64,000 nt of DNA from Arthonia radiata. Taxonomy: Eukaryota > Ascomycota > Arthoniomycetes > Arthoniales > Arthoniaceae. The notes beneath the pieces were generated by a model. The model saw only the letters and a program-made list of their open reading frames with translations. It did not search any database and was not told the DNA's origin. Position numbers and translations under genes: made by a program. Where the stretch lies: contig PSQN01000003.1 of NCBI GenBank assembly GCA_002989075.1, positions 124,001 to 188,000 of the forward strand. The letters are read 5' to 3'. Below, one piece after another: positions 41,353 to 53,039 of this stretch (positions are counted from its first letter, which is position 1; every line of letters starts with the position of its first letter).

Positions 41353-42260
41353 GTTGGAAACGTTGGATGTATTTCAGACTGTAAGGAAGTGTAGAATGTT
41401 TTGGGACAGAAACGAATACTCAGGGTAGTGTATCGATATGTGTAAGAGAGAAAGGATAATAAAGGTTCTACAGTGACTTTGCTCGAGCAAAGCAGTCGTC
41501 CAAGCGAAAAGATCTCGCGAACGATACCCGCGTGGAGTAGTTGGCCGTAAGCATACCTCGTGCGTGTCACCTAGGCGAGTACTCACATTACTAAAGGCTT
41601 GTCGACACCATTGAGTATCGCCAGCCGGGCGTGCTCGGCTGCAACGGGTGGTAATGTGTAATTTCGGGGTGGTGAGTGCATGCGGACGCGACGGGTTTCC
41701 GGATCAAAGCCACGAGAAGAGATGCATGGGAGAATCTCAGCGTGATACATTATTCTGTCATCTTACCAGAGCATCCATGACGCAGTATAGTTGGTGTACT
41801 TGAAGGGAATACCCGGGATGAGCTTGCAAGGGGGACTTGAAATACTGTATTCAGGATTGACCGCGGCCACCGGCGAAAGGTGTTTCCGCTGGCGTGCACG
41901 GACTCAGGTCACGCCCGGCTGGCGAGTCAGGTCAGCCCTGTGACGATATTGCCAAGATCTGAGCATGGACCCTCTCCTCGAGAAGCACGACGAGAGTGGA
42001 CTCACAAGATCAGACCCTGGTCATTCCTCTCCGATCTGAGATATTCTTGTCGACGCGAATACTTGCTTGTTTAGACATCCCTATCCGACCTTTGACTGCG
42101 CCGCTCTGTATGCGCAGACCGTGTTGACCTTCGAGGCCGACCGGGCTGTCTTTCTACACCACGCCTGGCCGGTCAGCAGACTCCCAATTCCTCACCACCA
42201 ACCATCACCTTTCCACTCTTCTACCCACCAGCTTCCAGCTTATCCCTTCAGACCTCCAGC
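41353..42260. promoter_or_regulatory. Divergent intergenic region, thioesterase / CCCH gene
   Basis: 908 bp between divergent starts. Long CT-rich tracts lie just upstream of 42261 on the plus strand, typical of fungal promoters/leaders. No specific site claimed. Confidence 0.45.
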
Positions 42261-44033
42261 ATGGACCCAGCTCGCATCCATATGCAGAGCAGCGGCGCTC
42301 GTCCCATCCATACCCAGCGCAACAGTCTCCCCGACACTCGAAGTCCACCCTCCAATGGCTTTCCCTCCGGAAACGTACCCATGCCAGTACCAGCACGCCC
42401 ACCAGGCCTCAACGGTGACGGCAATGTATACAGTGGTCGAGTCCCGGCCCAAGCACATGCCAGCAACGGCATAATGTCCAAGAGTCCGCCCTCTGCGCCA
42501 AGTCAAAAGAGTAAGACAAGGTACGACCATGATCATCGTCGCAGCTGTGCTGACTCGTGCTTCACAGATACAAAGCACGTACCGTGCAAGTTCTTCTACA
42601 AGGGCCAGTGCGCGGCCGGTGATACATGTCCATACTCTCACGCCCCAGAACCGCCTGAGCCTTGCAAGTTCTTCATCAATGTAGGACCACATTGACGTGG
42701 AAGACATGAGCTTGAGCACTGATCAGTGATGCAGGGCAACTGCAAATACGGCAACAACTGTGCGCTTCCTCATTACGGCGCGAACGGGTCTCTCCTCAAC
42801 CCAGTGTGCTTCTCTACGTATCGAAGAGAGCCTCGACGCTCCCGACCTGGGCACGCGCGCGGACCGAACGCTGGCTTGAATGGACCGCAAAATGGCCATA
42901 CCAATGACATGTATTCACCCATCAGTCCTCAACAGGTACCACTTGACCGACATATGCCGTATCGATCAGACTACAGCACCGAGTATGGATCTCCGCCCGG
43001 GTCGAACTTTGGCTCACCGCCATTTGAAGCTCAGCTTGGCAGGTCGCCTCCGTTCAGAAGCGCGCTTGATGCTCCACTGCCCGCCTCGTTCAGCTCGCAA
43101 GATCTGCCAAATATCCAGAAGTTCGGACCGAACGCCATGTCGGTGCCTGCGAATGGCGGAATGGGCCCTCTAACGGCTGTATCGCCAACAACATCAGCCG
43201 TCAGCCGGGATACCTTCAGCCACATTGACACTGCTCTCAATGAGCGCATCGAAAGACTGGACCTTGGCTCGTCGCCGCCTGACCGGGCTGAGGTGGCTCC
43301 ACGACGCATACTGTCGAACGGAAGGACTTTGATGACGCGCGACTTTCCAGCTAGTCTGCCCGTCCGCGAGAGACATGAGCTCTTTCGTGGCGTGGATCGT
43401 CAGACACAGCCTGAAGATGATAATCATGAAGAGGACTTCCTTCCTTCTGCATTGAGTGACCTGTTGACACCTCAAGAGAAGATGAGACGCTTCTCGAGGT
43501 CGCAGGATGAGCCTGCCCTCGTCAACAAGCCATCACAAGGCAGTCTGGTCGGATCACCCAACTCCAAGATCGGCTCGCCGACTGGTGCCTCACCCTCCAG
43601 ATTCAGTGGCTTCTTCGCGGAGCAAGCGAGACGCGATCCAGGCGCGCACCAGCTTGGGTCTTCGCCGTTCGGTCATGTGGGGTCACCACTCAGGAATTCT
43701 TCATTTCCTAGCCACGTCACCAAGTCGCCGGAGATGGGTGGTCATAGTCCGTCTTTCGGTCCCATCTCACCACCTGGCTTCAAGGAGCGACCTGGCGGTG
43801 TGTCTAGCTTGTCAGAGCAGTTGCGCAAGGCTCGCAGCCCAGCCAAGCCGGAGCCCCAGCCGTCGCTGAAGGAGCAGACAGTGCCTGTGAGCATGCCAAA
43901 CCATCGCAGCGTCAGCGGTCCAGCAGCAGCACCGGTGCGCAGAGAGCGCGTCATGTCAGCGGGCAGTGGCCGTGAGCGGATTGAGGAAGAAGAGTCGTGC
44001 TTCTTCTCGATGGAAGATGAGAAGGCCCAGTGA
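42261..44033 (+). CDS. CCCH-type zinc-finger protein
   Basis: Three exons, 42261-42510, 42568-42680 and 42735-44033 (250, 113, 1299 nt), give 553 aa. Splicing reconstitutes two adjacent fingers of identical spacing, C-x7-C-x5-C-x3-H: CKFFYKGQCAAGDTCPYSH and CKFFINGNCKYGNNCALPH (~residues 88-135). The rest is low-complexity, Pro/Ser/Gly-rich and probably disordered, with SP/TP sites and a C-terminal acidic EEEESCFFSMEDE. Such proteins bind AU-rich or other single-stranded RNA and control mRNA stability, or bind DNA; yeast Lee1 is a distant relative. The second finger is split by the 54 nt intron 2. Confidence 0.88.
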
Positions 44034-44846
44034 AGCTAGGCTACGAAGATGAACGGCATTACAGAATGATTAGCACACTTATTGGGAAAAGTGCGAGCGA
44101 CTACTGATTTCCAGCGAGGCGTTGAGTAACACAGCATAGCGACAAAAAGACACGAGCAGCACTACATGACGACTTACGACCATTTCAATCATGCAGGGCA
44201 GCAGACGACGTGACGGAGCAGGATCTGAACCATTACTATTGACACGAGGGCAAGATTTGTGTGAGATCTGAGTGGGCATGGGGCGGATGTGCGGTGTATT
44301 GTGGTAGTGGATCTCGCAGTGATGTAAGACTGAGATATACCCGCATGAAGATCGCTTCTTATGATGACCCGCAGCTTCAAGAGGACCAACACAGGCAGAC
44401 TTTGCTGGTAGCACAGATGGTGATAGGCGAAGTGATAGCAGTGCGGCGGAGGGCCATTCCAGCAGCGTGACAAAGGCACGCCGAAACAAACGCATTACGT
44501 CGTTCCACTTGCACACTTCTTACTCAACCTTTTTACTCCTGCACCCACACATACACTCGCACTGCCATCCTTCTACTCTCGGTCTAATAGCTCATACACG
44601 CTCCTCGCCGTCGTTGGTACTCAAGATGGCAGTCCCCTTGCTGCCTCAGATCTCAGGCTTCAAAAACGCACGAGCCACCGTGAGCTACATCCCGCGCCGG
44701 CCTCCGCGACGGGCCTCAGCATCGTCGTCTTCGAAACGCGCCTATTATTCGTCTTATGCCTCACGCGCAGGATCTCCGTAGCGCCAACATTGTCATGCCA
44801 ATGGCCTTGTTGTCACTTTCACGACCAAGTCATTAGCTGACCCGTC
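44034..44846. other. Intergenic, 813 bp, SNF5 promoter and leader
   Basis: Holds the 3' end of the CCCH gene and the SNF5 promoter. CT-rich and CA-rich tracts from 44500 to 44600 precede a 51-codon ORF at 44626 (separate entry). Confidence 0.45.
44626..44781 (+). other. Short upstream ORF before SNF5
   Basis: ATG at 44626 opens 51 codons (MAVPLLPQISGFKNAR..., Arg/Ser-rich end) terminating at 44781, 65 bp before the SNF5 start. If transcription starts in the CT-rich tract before it, this is an upstream ORF in the SNF5 leader and could reduce its translation. It may equally be a chance frame. Confidence 0.35.
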
Positions 44847-47479
44847 ATGGACCGCATCAACTCCACCTCCACACCTCCCGTCCACCCAACTAGCACACCT
44901 CAACCTCTAGAGTCTTCCCATCCTCCGCCCACCGCAAACGGAAACGGAAACGCCGCGCCTTCACAACATAACGAACAGACATCGCAAACGCCGGATGGTC
45001 TCGTTCAGGGAAAGGAGAAGGCGCGCGCGGCGATGGCTTCATCCGGTCTCCAACCGACCTCGACTCCACCTGCGCGCAATCCCTCCAAATCACCCGCCGT
45101 CAACAACGTCAACAGTAACAACGTCAACAGAACCCAAAGTCAGAATGGAACACCAGTCAGCCGGAAGCGGTCACGCTCAGGCTCGCGTGTTGACGGCAAT
45201 GCCAGCAAGCCGTCCTCAAACTACACCAAGCTCGTTATCGACCAGTACGTCGCTCGCGACCAAGCACATGCTGCAGCGCGCATCCAGGACAAGGAACGAT
45301 TGAAAGCGCTAGAGCATGGATTAAGGGAAGAAAAGAAAGCCTGGGATGAATACCATCGAAGAAAATACATCGAAGCGCAGAGACGTCCATCGCGTCCAGT
45401 CTACCCATCACAAAAGCTTCCACCTGCCCACCGCAAGACAGGAACATTACGAGTCACGCAAAGAAGTCGACAAGAGCAGGCGGAGCAGTTGGAGACCCTT
45501 GCGCCGATCCGTTTGGACATCGAATTCGAAAAGTTGCGGTTACGAGACACCTTCACATGGAGTGTCACAGATCAAGTGGTGGCGCCGCAAACGTTTATTG
45601 CTGGACTCGTTGAAGACTTCAAGATTCCCATAGAGGCAGCATCACATTTTGCGAATGAGGCGCTCAAGTCGTTGCACGAGCAAATCGAGGACTTTCACCC
45701 GCACCCCTTCATCATGGACGAGGCGCTGGACCCTGGCGCTCCATACTCAGCATTCAAAAATGACGAGATCAGGGTTCAGATCAAGCTCAACATCACCATC
45801 GGACAGCATCAGTTGACCGATCAATTTGACTGGGACCTCAGCAACCCCACCAATTCACCGGAGGAGTTTGCGCGCCAAATGGCGAGGGATATGTCATTGA
45901 GTGGTGATTTCACAACGGCTATTGCGGCGTCAATACACGAGCAGATACAGCCATACACGAAAGCACTTTACATGGTCGGACACGAATTTGACGGACGCGT
46001 CCCAGAATCGACAGACATTCGAGATCACCTTTTACCTTCACCTCTTCATTCCTCCTTCCGCACCTTCATGTCAGCCAAGGATTGTACACCAAATTTCTTC
46101 GAGCTGGACGACAAGAACCAGTATGCGCAAGAGTTGTCGTACGATCGCGAGCAAAGACAACAGAAGCGTTCAGGCAATCGTGGAATCGATCCAAGAAGCG
46201 GCAGAGGAGGTAAGCCATTTCACCAGCACCTTCATTTCATGATGATCTCATTGTACCACATACTCTTGACACACATTTGTGAGAGATGTAAATATACTAA
46301 GAACAGCCAACTGATTGACACACCATTACGCGTCTACACAACCAAGTCGTTTGCTGTTAGACAGCAAGCGCGATTACGAGAACTCTTTACTGATCAATTC
46401 TCGCAGGCGGACCAACCCTCCCTGAGTTGAAAGAACGCCCACAAGTCAACCGAACCCGCGTCGTCTGCAGCACTATTCCCGGCGCCGCCGAATCAATCGA
46501 CAAATCCGGCATCTATCGCATCACACAGAAGAAGAAGCGTCCGTGGAACGCCGGTCGCGGCATGGGTACTGCGCTCGGTGAGGAATCTGGCGACTCCGAT
46601 CTCGAAGCATCATCATCTGGCGACGAATCGCCTATACGTGGAGCCGGCCATCTCCTCGGCGGAGGCACGTCACGTACGCGTGGCATGCGAGGAGCAGCCG
46701 CCGCGGCGCAAACAGCTATGCGGCGCAACTACAATGAGAGGTCGCCGTCGCCAGAAGTGGACCGCTCGGCGCCTCCCCAGAAGCGAGAGACGAGTCTGCG
46801 CTTCAAGGCAGACCCCATCTGGGAGGACTACGACTCCAATGACGAGCGGTACGGTCTCACGGTGAAGCTTAAGATGCCACGAGAGAGGTTCCGGCAGTGG
46901 TGGCGCGAGTGGAAGAAGAATCTGCCAGCGCGCGAACAAGAGGCGATGATGCGCGCAAGGCGGCAGCACATAGAGGCGATCCAAGCAAGAACGAGCGCTA
47001 CGCCGGCGCCTGGGCATTTGATGGGTCCGCCGAGCACGCCTGGCTTGGGCAGTGCGCGTGGGCCTGGCACGCCGAAGCAGACGCCTCCGCCGCCGCCGTC
47101 GATGGTGAGTACAACTGCAATGAAGTCCCACGCAATACAAGCAAAGCTACAGATCCACTGACCAAGCAAGCAGAAAATCCCACCACACCATGGCATTCAA
47201 CCCCCAGATCCGCCCGCCTGGCTCCAGTCCGCAGTCGCTAAACTCCGCAGTGAGCACCCGTACGACCGCTTCGAGGGGACCATGCGCCTAAACAAGGACG
47301 CGCCTGAGGGGCAATCCGGGCACTGGCAGCCGCGGATCCGATGTGCGGACTGCTCCGGGACGTTGTACAACGTGGACGCGACCGACCCGGAACTGGGAAA
47401 CTTCCGGAGCCACTTGCGGTATAGCAAGCATTTGCGGAATAAAGATGAGCGGGTGAGGCGGGAGAGGGGAATGAGTTGA
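44847..47479 (+). CDS. snf5: SNF5/SMARCB1-type chromatin-remodelling complex subunit
   Basis: Three exons, 44847-46209, 46407-47104 and 47174-47479 (1363, 698, 306 nt), give 788 aa. It is a core subunit of SWI/SNF (Snf5) or RSC (Sfh1) nucleosome remodellers. The Pro/Thr/Asn-rich N-terminus is followed by a charged helix (RIQDKERLKALEHGLREEKK). SNF5 repeat 1 (APIRLDIEFEKLRLRDTFTW, ~218-290) and repeat 2 (IRVQIKLNITIGQHQLTDQF, ~305-385) come next. Exon 2 encodes TLPELKERPQVNRTRV and a Gly/Pro-rich stretch. Exon 3 supplies HPYDRFEGTMR and a CxxC segment (IRCADCSGTLY) known from fungal Snf5. Introns are 197 and 69 nt. The last acceptor is AAGCAG, so one Gln may be included or skipped. Confidence 0.93.
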
Positions 47480-47847
47480 GATTCTGGTATTTGGTGAAAG
47501 GGGTGGCTCAGTGAGGAGGGTGAATTAGGAGGTTGGAGAGATTGGAGAGATTGGAGGCTCGAGCACGAAGGTGACATGTTGTGATGATGACTCTCGAAAG
47601 ACCGAGCCACCAGCCGATCGTCACACAAGTGAGACGACGGAGCGCAAAGCAGCCAGGATACACGCCTCGACGACGCGACCAGCACACGACCAGCGCGCGA
47701 CTATTGTAGATAGAGGCTGAATTTCACGAAATTCGATGTGCGTTTTCTTTCTCAGAGAATCATGCTCCGCGGTTGGCGGTCCATGGGAGTGGTTCCGCGA
47801 CGTGCTAGACCAACTTCCTGGAACTCTTGCAGGTCTCCCCGGTTGAT
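47480..47847. other. Intergenic, 368 bp, SNF5 to transposon block
   Basis: Last unique sequence before the AT-rich block. A small GA-rich repeat (GATTGGAGA twice near 47536-47555) is present. No gene supported. Confidence 0.45.
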
Positions 47848-49104
47848 TATCCCATCCCCTGGCCGGCTGTTGCAACGCTAGGAAGAATTACTCTTTTAGG
47901 CAATCTATGTAGGATAATATAGTTCTAGATCGCGCATTGTTTTATTATTAAAAACTACCTATAATCAAATTTTATTAGCAACTACCTCTAAATACTTATT
48001 AAAATAGAACTCTTCTATATAGAGACATACTCTATATCGTAAATAACTTTAGATTAATTTTTTTATGTTTATTTAGCGCTAGTTTAGCTATATTATATTT
48101 ACTAAAGTTTAGCTAGTAGTTTATAGTTTATACTAGTTTATATATATTACCTACTATTATAGTATAATATATAAATACTAAGTAAATTATAGATAAATTA
48201 AATCAGACAGTAAGTAGTAATTAGCTCTACTATCTATATTATCTTCTAATAAGTTAGAAGCGTTGTTTTATATATTACTTATTCTCTTCTTTTTAAAAGT
48301 CTCTTTACTAATACTCTTCTAAATTATCTTAAGTCTATATAATATCTATACTTACTAAATTGCTTCTATAAATTAGCTGTACTAGTAGACAATTAAGAAT
48401 ACTTTCTTATTGCTCTTTTTCTTTTATCTCTTAACTTAGTATTACTACTTTATAATAAAGTCTAAATAATTAATAGTAGCTATAAATAAGATATAATAGC
48501 TATTTAATTAGATAAATTAAGTAATATTAGCTTTTTTATTAATAAAAGAATAAAACTTATTTTAATCTATACTCTTATTCTTATTATTCTTTATTACTAT
48601 TAGCTTCTTAAAAAGTCTCTTTTAGTTACTATAGTAGACTATTTCTATAGTATTATAGTCTTTCTTCTTTAGCTTTTAATAAAGCTACTTTAAGGTAAAG
48701 AGATTATTAAGCTATATAGTATACTAAAGAGCTTTACTATTATAATACTTAGAAAAAGTATTTATAAGCGTTAGAATTATAGCTTCTATAGAGTTTAATT
48801 ATTAACTATTTTTAAGCTTACTTTCTTTATTTATCTACTCTAAATCAATCTCTAGTTTCTCTACCCTTTTAGTACTTAATTTAGCTTTCTTTTTAATAAG
48901 CTCTTTATTTAGTATTACGATCTTACCGTATCGAACTAGTACAAGGCTAAGTACAACCAGTCTCATTAGAGTATTATATAAGATACCCGACGATTTTAAT
49001 ATAGCGACGTTAGTATCGTCGCTATATTATAGTAAAATCTTAACAACGCGACAAAAAGGTTATTAAGACTGTTAAATATAAAAAAATATACCTTTATATC
49101 TTAA
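47848..49104. mobile_element. AT-rich, RIP-degraded repeat of unknown type
   Basis: Starts with a GC-rich ~22 bp stretch resembling the arms of the 22082-22210 element, then drops abruptly to very high A/T. Every frame is riddled with TAA/TAG. No domain could be read in either orientation. It contains a perfect 12-bp-arm palindrome at 48998-49028. Confidence 0.6.
48998..49028. repeat. Perfect palindrome, 12-bp arms, 7-nt loop
   Basis: AATATAGCGACG at 48998-49009 and its exact reverse complement at 49017-49028, separated by TTAGTAT. GC-containing arms stand out in otherwise very AT-rich DNA. Purpose unknown; perhaps a terminus or hairpin of the transposon remnant. Confidence 0.7.
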
Positions 49105-50955
49105 ACTATATAGCTAAACTAATAGCTAACCTTAGAATAAACTTTAGTCTATTGACTTAATATTTAAATATAAGTTTCTTAATTATATTTAAGTACTGTA
49201 CTTTATCTTCTATTTACTTAATTAAGTCTTTCTTACTTTCTATAATCTGTCTTATTTCTCCTATCTTTTAGTCTTTAGTATACAAAATACCTACTACTAA
49301 GGTTAACAAGTATATAAAGTAAGTAAGCCTTAGTTTAGTCTTCTTAGTAACCGGCATTATACTTTAATAAACTTACTATAAAAGTAGAGAAAGCAAATTA
49401 ATTATATTTACTACTTTAATATCTAATAGCCGCAATACTATAAATAAGTTAGCTAATAAACTAGCTAGTATAAATAAGATATTAAACGTTAATACTAAAA
49501 TAAAAAAGAGTTTCTTAAGTAAACGTTTTAAAGTTACTTTATTTTTAATACGCTTAGCCGTATACTTTAAAACTTATAAAGATTAGTTTCTAAATAATAT
49601 TACTATAATTCTATTTACTATCTTTTATATAGACAGAGGTATTTATAAGTAAGTTAAGTATTATTTTAACAACTTCTTATTTACCTTAATAAAAGAAAGG
49701 CGCGAGAATACCAATAATTTTTTATTAGCTTTGTCTTTTTCTAAAAAAAGCTCTAAGAGATCTTTAAATAGACCAACGCTAGACGCATCGCTACTAAAAA
49801 GCTTTAGAATCTTAAGTAAATAGAACTAGCAAGTAGATATACCGCTAAATTTATATAGTATACTAATTAAATAGAATAGAACAAAATTTTTTTTTATTAA
49901 AACTTTTTACAAAGAACTTAAAGACTATATTAAGAAAATAATCTAAGTTTATAGAAAGAAGTTTAATAATCTTAATAGTTTTATATAACAAGTAAAGAAG
50001 ATTAACGATAATAACTTTAAGAGATAAATAAAGAAGAAGAGTAACTTTACTAATAGATTCTATAGAATAAAGAATCGAGCAAACTTACAATAAAATCGAG
50101 GAAATTTAATAGAATTAGATTTTACTAAGCCTTAAGAGAAACTAAATAATTAGAAAAAAGAATATAAAATAAAAAATAAGCTATACTTATACTACAGAAA
50201 ACTAGAGTATTAAGTTAAAGAATGCTGTTTTAAGAAATAACAGTTTAATAGTACTAAACGAAGTAGATACAATAACCGATCTTAAAAACCCTGCTTATTA
50301 AGACAATAATCTAATATAACTACTTTAATAAAGCTTTATAATATACTTTAAGATCTAAGGCTTTTATTAAAACTAAACTTATTGAAGTTATATATAAATT
50401 AAGATACAAACAATAAGTTATAAGAGAAAACAAAGGAACGACAAATAAAATAGAAACAATAGAACCTATAGAACTAAAATAACATTAACTGTACTATTTT
50501 AAGGCAATAGATACTAAAAGCCGTTATACTATATAAAACGCTATTCTAAACCGTATACTACAATAATAATTATACAATCTATAAATTTTAAGTAAGAGTT
50601 AAAATAGTAGCTAAAGAAACTAATATTTCTAAAATAAGGTTCAATATAAGAACTAAATCTTACTTAAAGACAGTCTAAGTTACCTTACTTAAAGACTTAA
50701 AGGGAATTTAAGAGAGAATAGATTGTAGAAGCTAAGTAAGATAGTACTTACGATACATTATAGATAAAATAACGACTTAAAGACAAAAATATAGATTCTA
50801 ATAATACAAAATCCTCTCTTAAGAACGATACTAATTAGAAAGAATAAACTCTAATTTGTTAAAAAGAAATAATATAGAGACTTTATTAGATAGCCTTTTA
50901 TAATAAAAAGTTAAGCGTTAATAAAGATATTAATAATATCTTAAGATATATTTAC
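49105..50955 (+). mobile_element. Older Ty3/gypsy element A, 5' part (gag region)
   Basis: Homologous over its whole length to 60490-62430 (copy A'). One frame, ignoring stops, reads a gag-like protein and a zinc knuckle whose cysteines are partly mutated: here LYLYYRKLEY..VKEC, in A' LCLYCRKLEH. Most stops are TAA/TAG at positions expected for Gln. The element is cut at 50955 by insertion of element B and resumes at 57875. Its left LTR could not be delimited. Confidence 0.75.
50951..50955 (+). repeat. Target-site duplication TTTAC, left
   Basis: TTTAC directly before the 5' LTR of element B. The same five bases follow the 3' LTR at 57875-57879, and the unbroken copy A' has a single TTTAC at the same place (ATATATTTACTTACG near 62430). 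Confidence 0.88.
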
Positions 50956-51237
50956 TGTTATAAACCCGTTCTAGGCCCTTCGAGCGCTAGGCCTCCGAGC
51001 GCTTAGCGCATTATTATAATTTCCGATCAACGTTCCCGACACATCTTAACCGTACTATTGCTCCTAGCTTTCCTATTTCTAGTTTAGCGTATTTATTAGG
51101 TAATTTAGATCCTCTTAATATATATAAGGGCATCGTCCGACCTCTTATTCTTGTTCTATATCTAATTCTCTTTATATCTATAATTAAATAGAGCTCTTAG
51201 TATTGCGTCTCTACTATTATTAGTTCGCCCTCTTACA
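50956..51237 (+). repeat. 5' LTR of element B (282 bp)
   Basis: Begins TGTTATAAACC and ends CCCTCTTACA. It matches the right LTR over its full length; differences by eye are almost all C/T or G/A transitions, as expected from RIP. Contains a TATATATAAGG-like TATA stretch near 51118-51128. Confidence 0.9.
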
Positions 51238-51599
51238 CTAAGATTAGATCTAAATTACTGTAGCGGCCACTATAGTCTATTGTATACAATCTTAACAGTA
51301 ATTAGTCCTTCTTATTATTTATTGTTTAGTCGTTCTTAATCTTTAGCTCTAGTCTATATCTATAGTATAGAACTATTATATTAACCCTCCTTTTAAGGCT
51401 ATACTAAGTTATATAGGCCTTCTAGTCTTATTAAGTACTTCTAAGTCGTACTTCCTTTGCCTAAGTTTTGTAAAGTGCTTCGTACGCCTATTTATAAGGG
51501 TTCTAAGTTTTAGTCCTACGTTTTAAATCTTAGTTACACTATAGTATAAATTATTCTCTATTATACCTCTTTCCTCCGAATAGTCCTTCAAAGAAGCTA

Positions 51600-52960
51600 T
51601 TTATGTTAATACGCTCTAAAGCGCTAAAGACTATCTTTAATCTCTAGGTAGCGATACTACGGCAGCCGCGCAAGAGTTAAAACGTTAGTTTAACGCAGCC
51701 CTCCGACAATATATACAGTCTAAGATATATTAGACCGAGACTAGACTAAGAAAGCTTGTAGAGGCTGTTAGCTAGCTCTAAGCAACCTGTTCGAGTTCTA
51801 TAGATCGAGAATCTTTCCGCCCTAGACAGAAAACTGTCGTAAATACACTCTAAACTAATCTTTCTTATAGTCTCTACGGGACGTATAATTCTTTCTCTTC
51901 TATACCTATAAACAATACTTACGCCCGAGAGTCAACTCCTTCTAATGTTACTAACCAAGCCTCTAATACAGCTATACGTTTATAGTTACTACCCGCTGTA
52001 TCTCAACTACCTGCCTTTAAGTCCGAGCGCGTAGCTAATCCCAAGAAATTCGATGGTCGCTAGCCCTAAAAGTACCAAGAGTTTATCAATACTCTTTAAA
52101 TTAAGCTTATTACTAATTATAATCGATACTCTTCTAAAGAATCCTACATTAGTTACGGGCTATCGATACTGAAGGGTCCTGTCCTTTTATATTTCTAATA
52201 GTTTATCCCTAATCTTGTTAACCGTGCCCAAGCTAGTTACCTTCGTACCTTTAATAACTTTCTTAGCCTCTTGTATCGACGTTTCGGCGATTCGACGCGT
52301 ACTTAGGACGCGCGCCAATCCCTTATATCCCTCCGCTAGAAGAATAAATCTATTATCGAACACCTTTCTACTTTCTAAGAGCTTGTTAACAATAGCTAAA
52401 TTGTCGATTAAGGCCTACTTGCTGCTTATAAACAGTCTAAGCAATAAAGCTTTTAAGAACGTTTGCTACCTTATCTACTATTCTTATAAGCTTAAGTAGC
52501 TTATATAAGAACTTACTACTATTATCTACTAAGCTAGCGCAGATCGTCGTTACCGCGCTATATAGTCTAACGGAAATAATCCCTCTAGTTCTAGATTAGC
52601 TTCTGTTTACCGTTTAAATTCTAATATTCTTCGTTCAAGTAACAGTAACTAGACTAACAAGAGCCGTACCGTTCGTTAGGTCTAGTTAACCCCCGCTAAA
52701 GCTAACTAAGGTAATAGTATATATAATTACTACGGTTCTACTTTTATGTATCTTAACGATAAAGGTCGACTTACCTCCGCTAAGCGAACGCGTTGATAAA
52801 AACAAGGCCTCTGCCTTGTTTATAGTTCCGATCATTACTACCGCAATAAGTGTTTCCGTGCTCGCTCTACTAACCTTAATCAATTAGGCGAGCTTAATAG
52901 TCAAGAGATCTCTATTCCTTAGCTAGAGCCCGAAAACGAGTTACCTTCCGACTTAAAAAA
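51600..52960 (+). pseudogene. gag remnant of element B
   Basis: Near 52030 the frame reads PKKFDGR, then YQEFINTL and YGLSILKGPVLLY, a Ty3/gypsy capsid pattern. Farther on a zinc knuckle reads GLCLVYSSDHYYRNKC (~52800-52850), where the second Cys has become Tyr (TGT to TAT). Stops fall at Gln-compatible sites. Boundaries are approximate. Confidence 0.75.
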
Positions 52961-53039
52961 TGTCTAGTCTCTATACAAAGGCGCGTACAGAGACGTCCTC
53001 TACTTGTTTCTTTAAATCTACTCTTTCGAGTTCTGTTAA

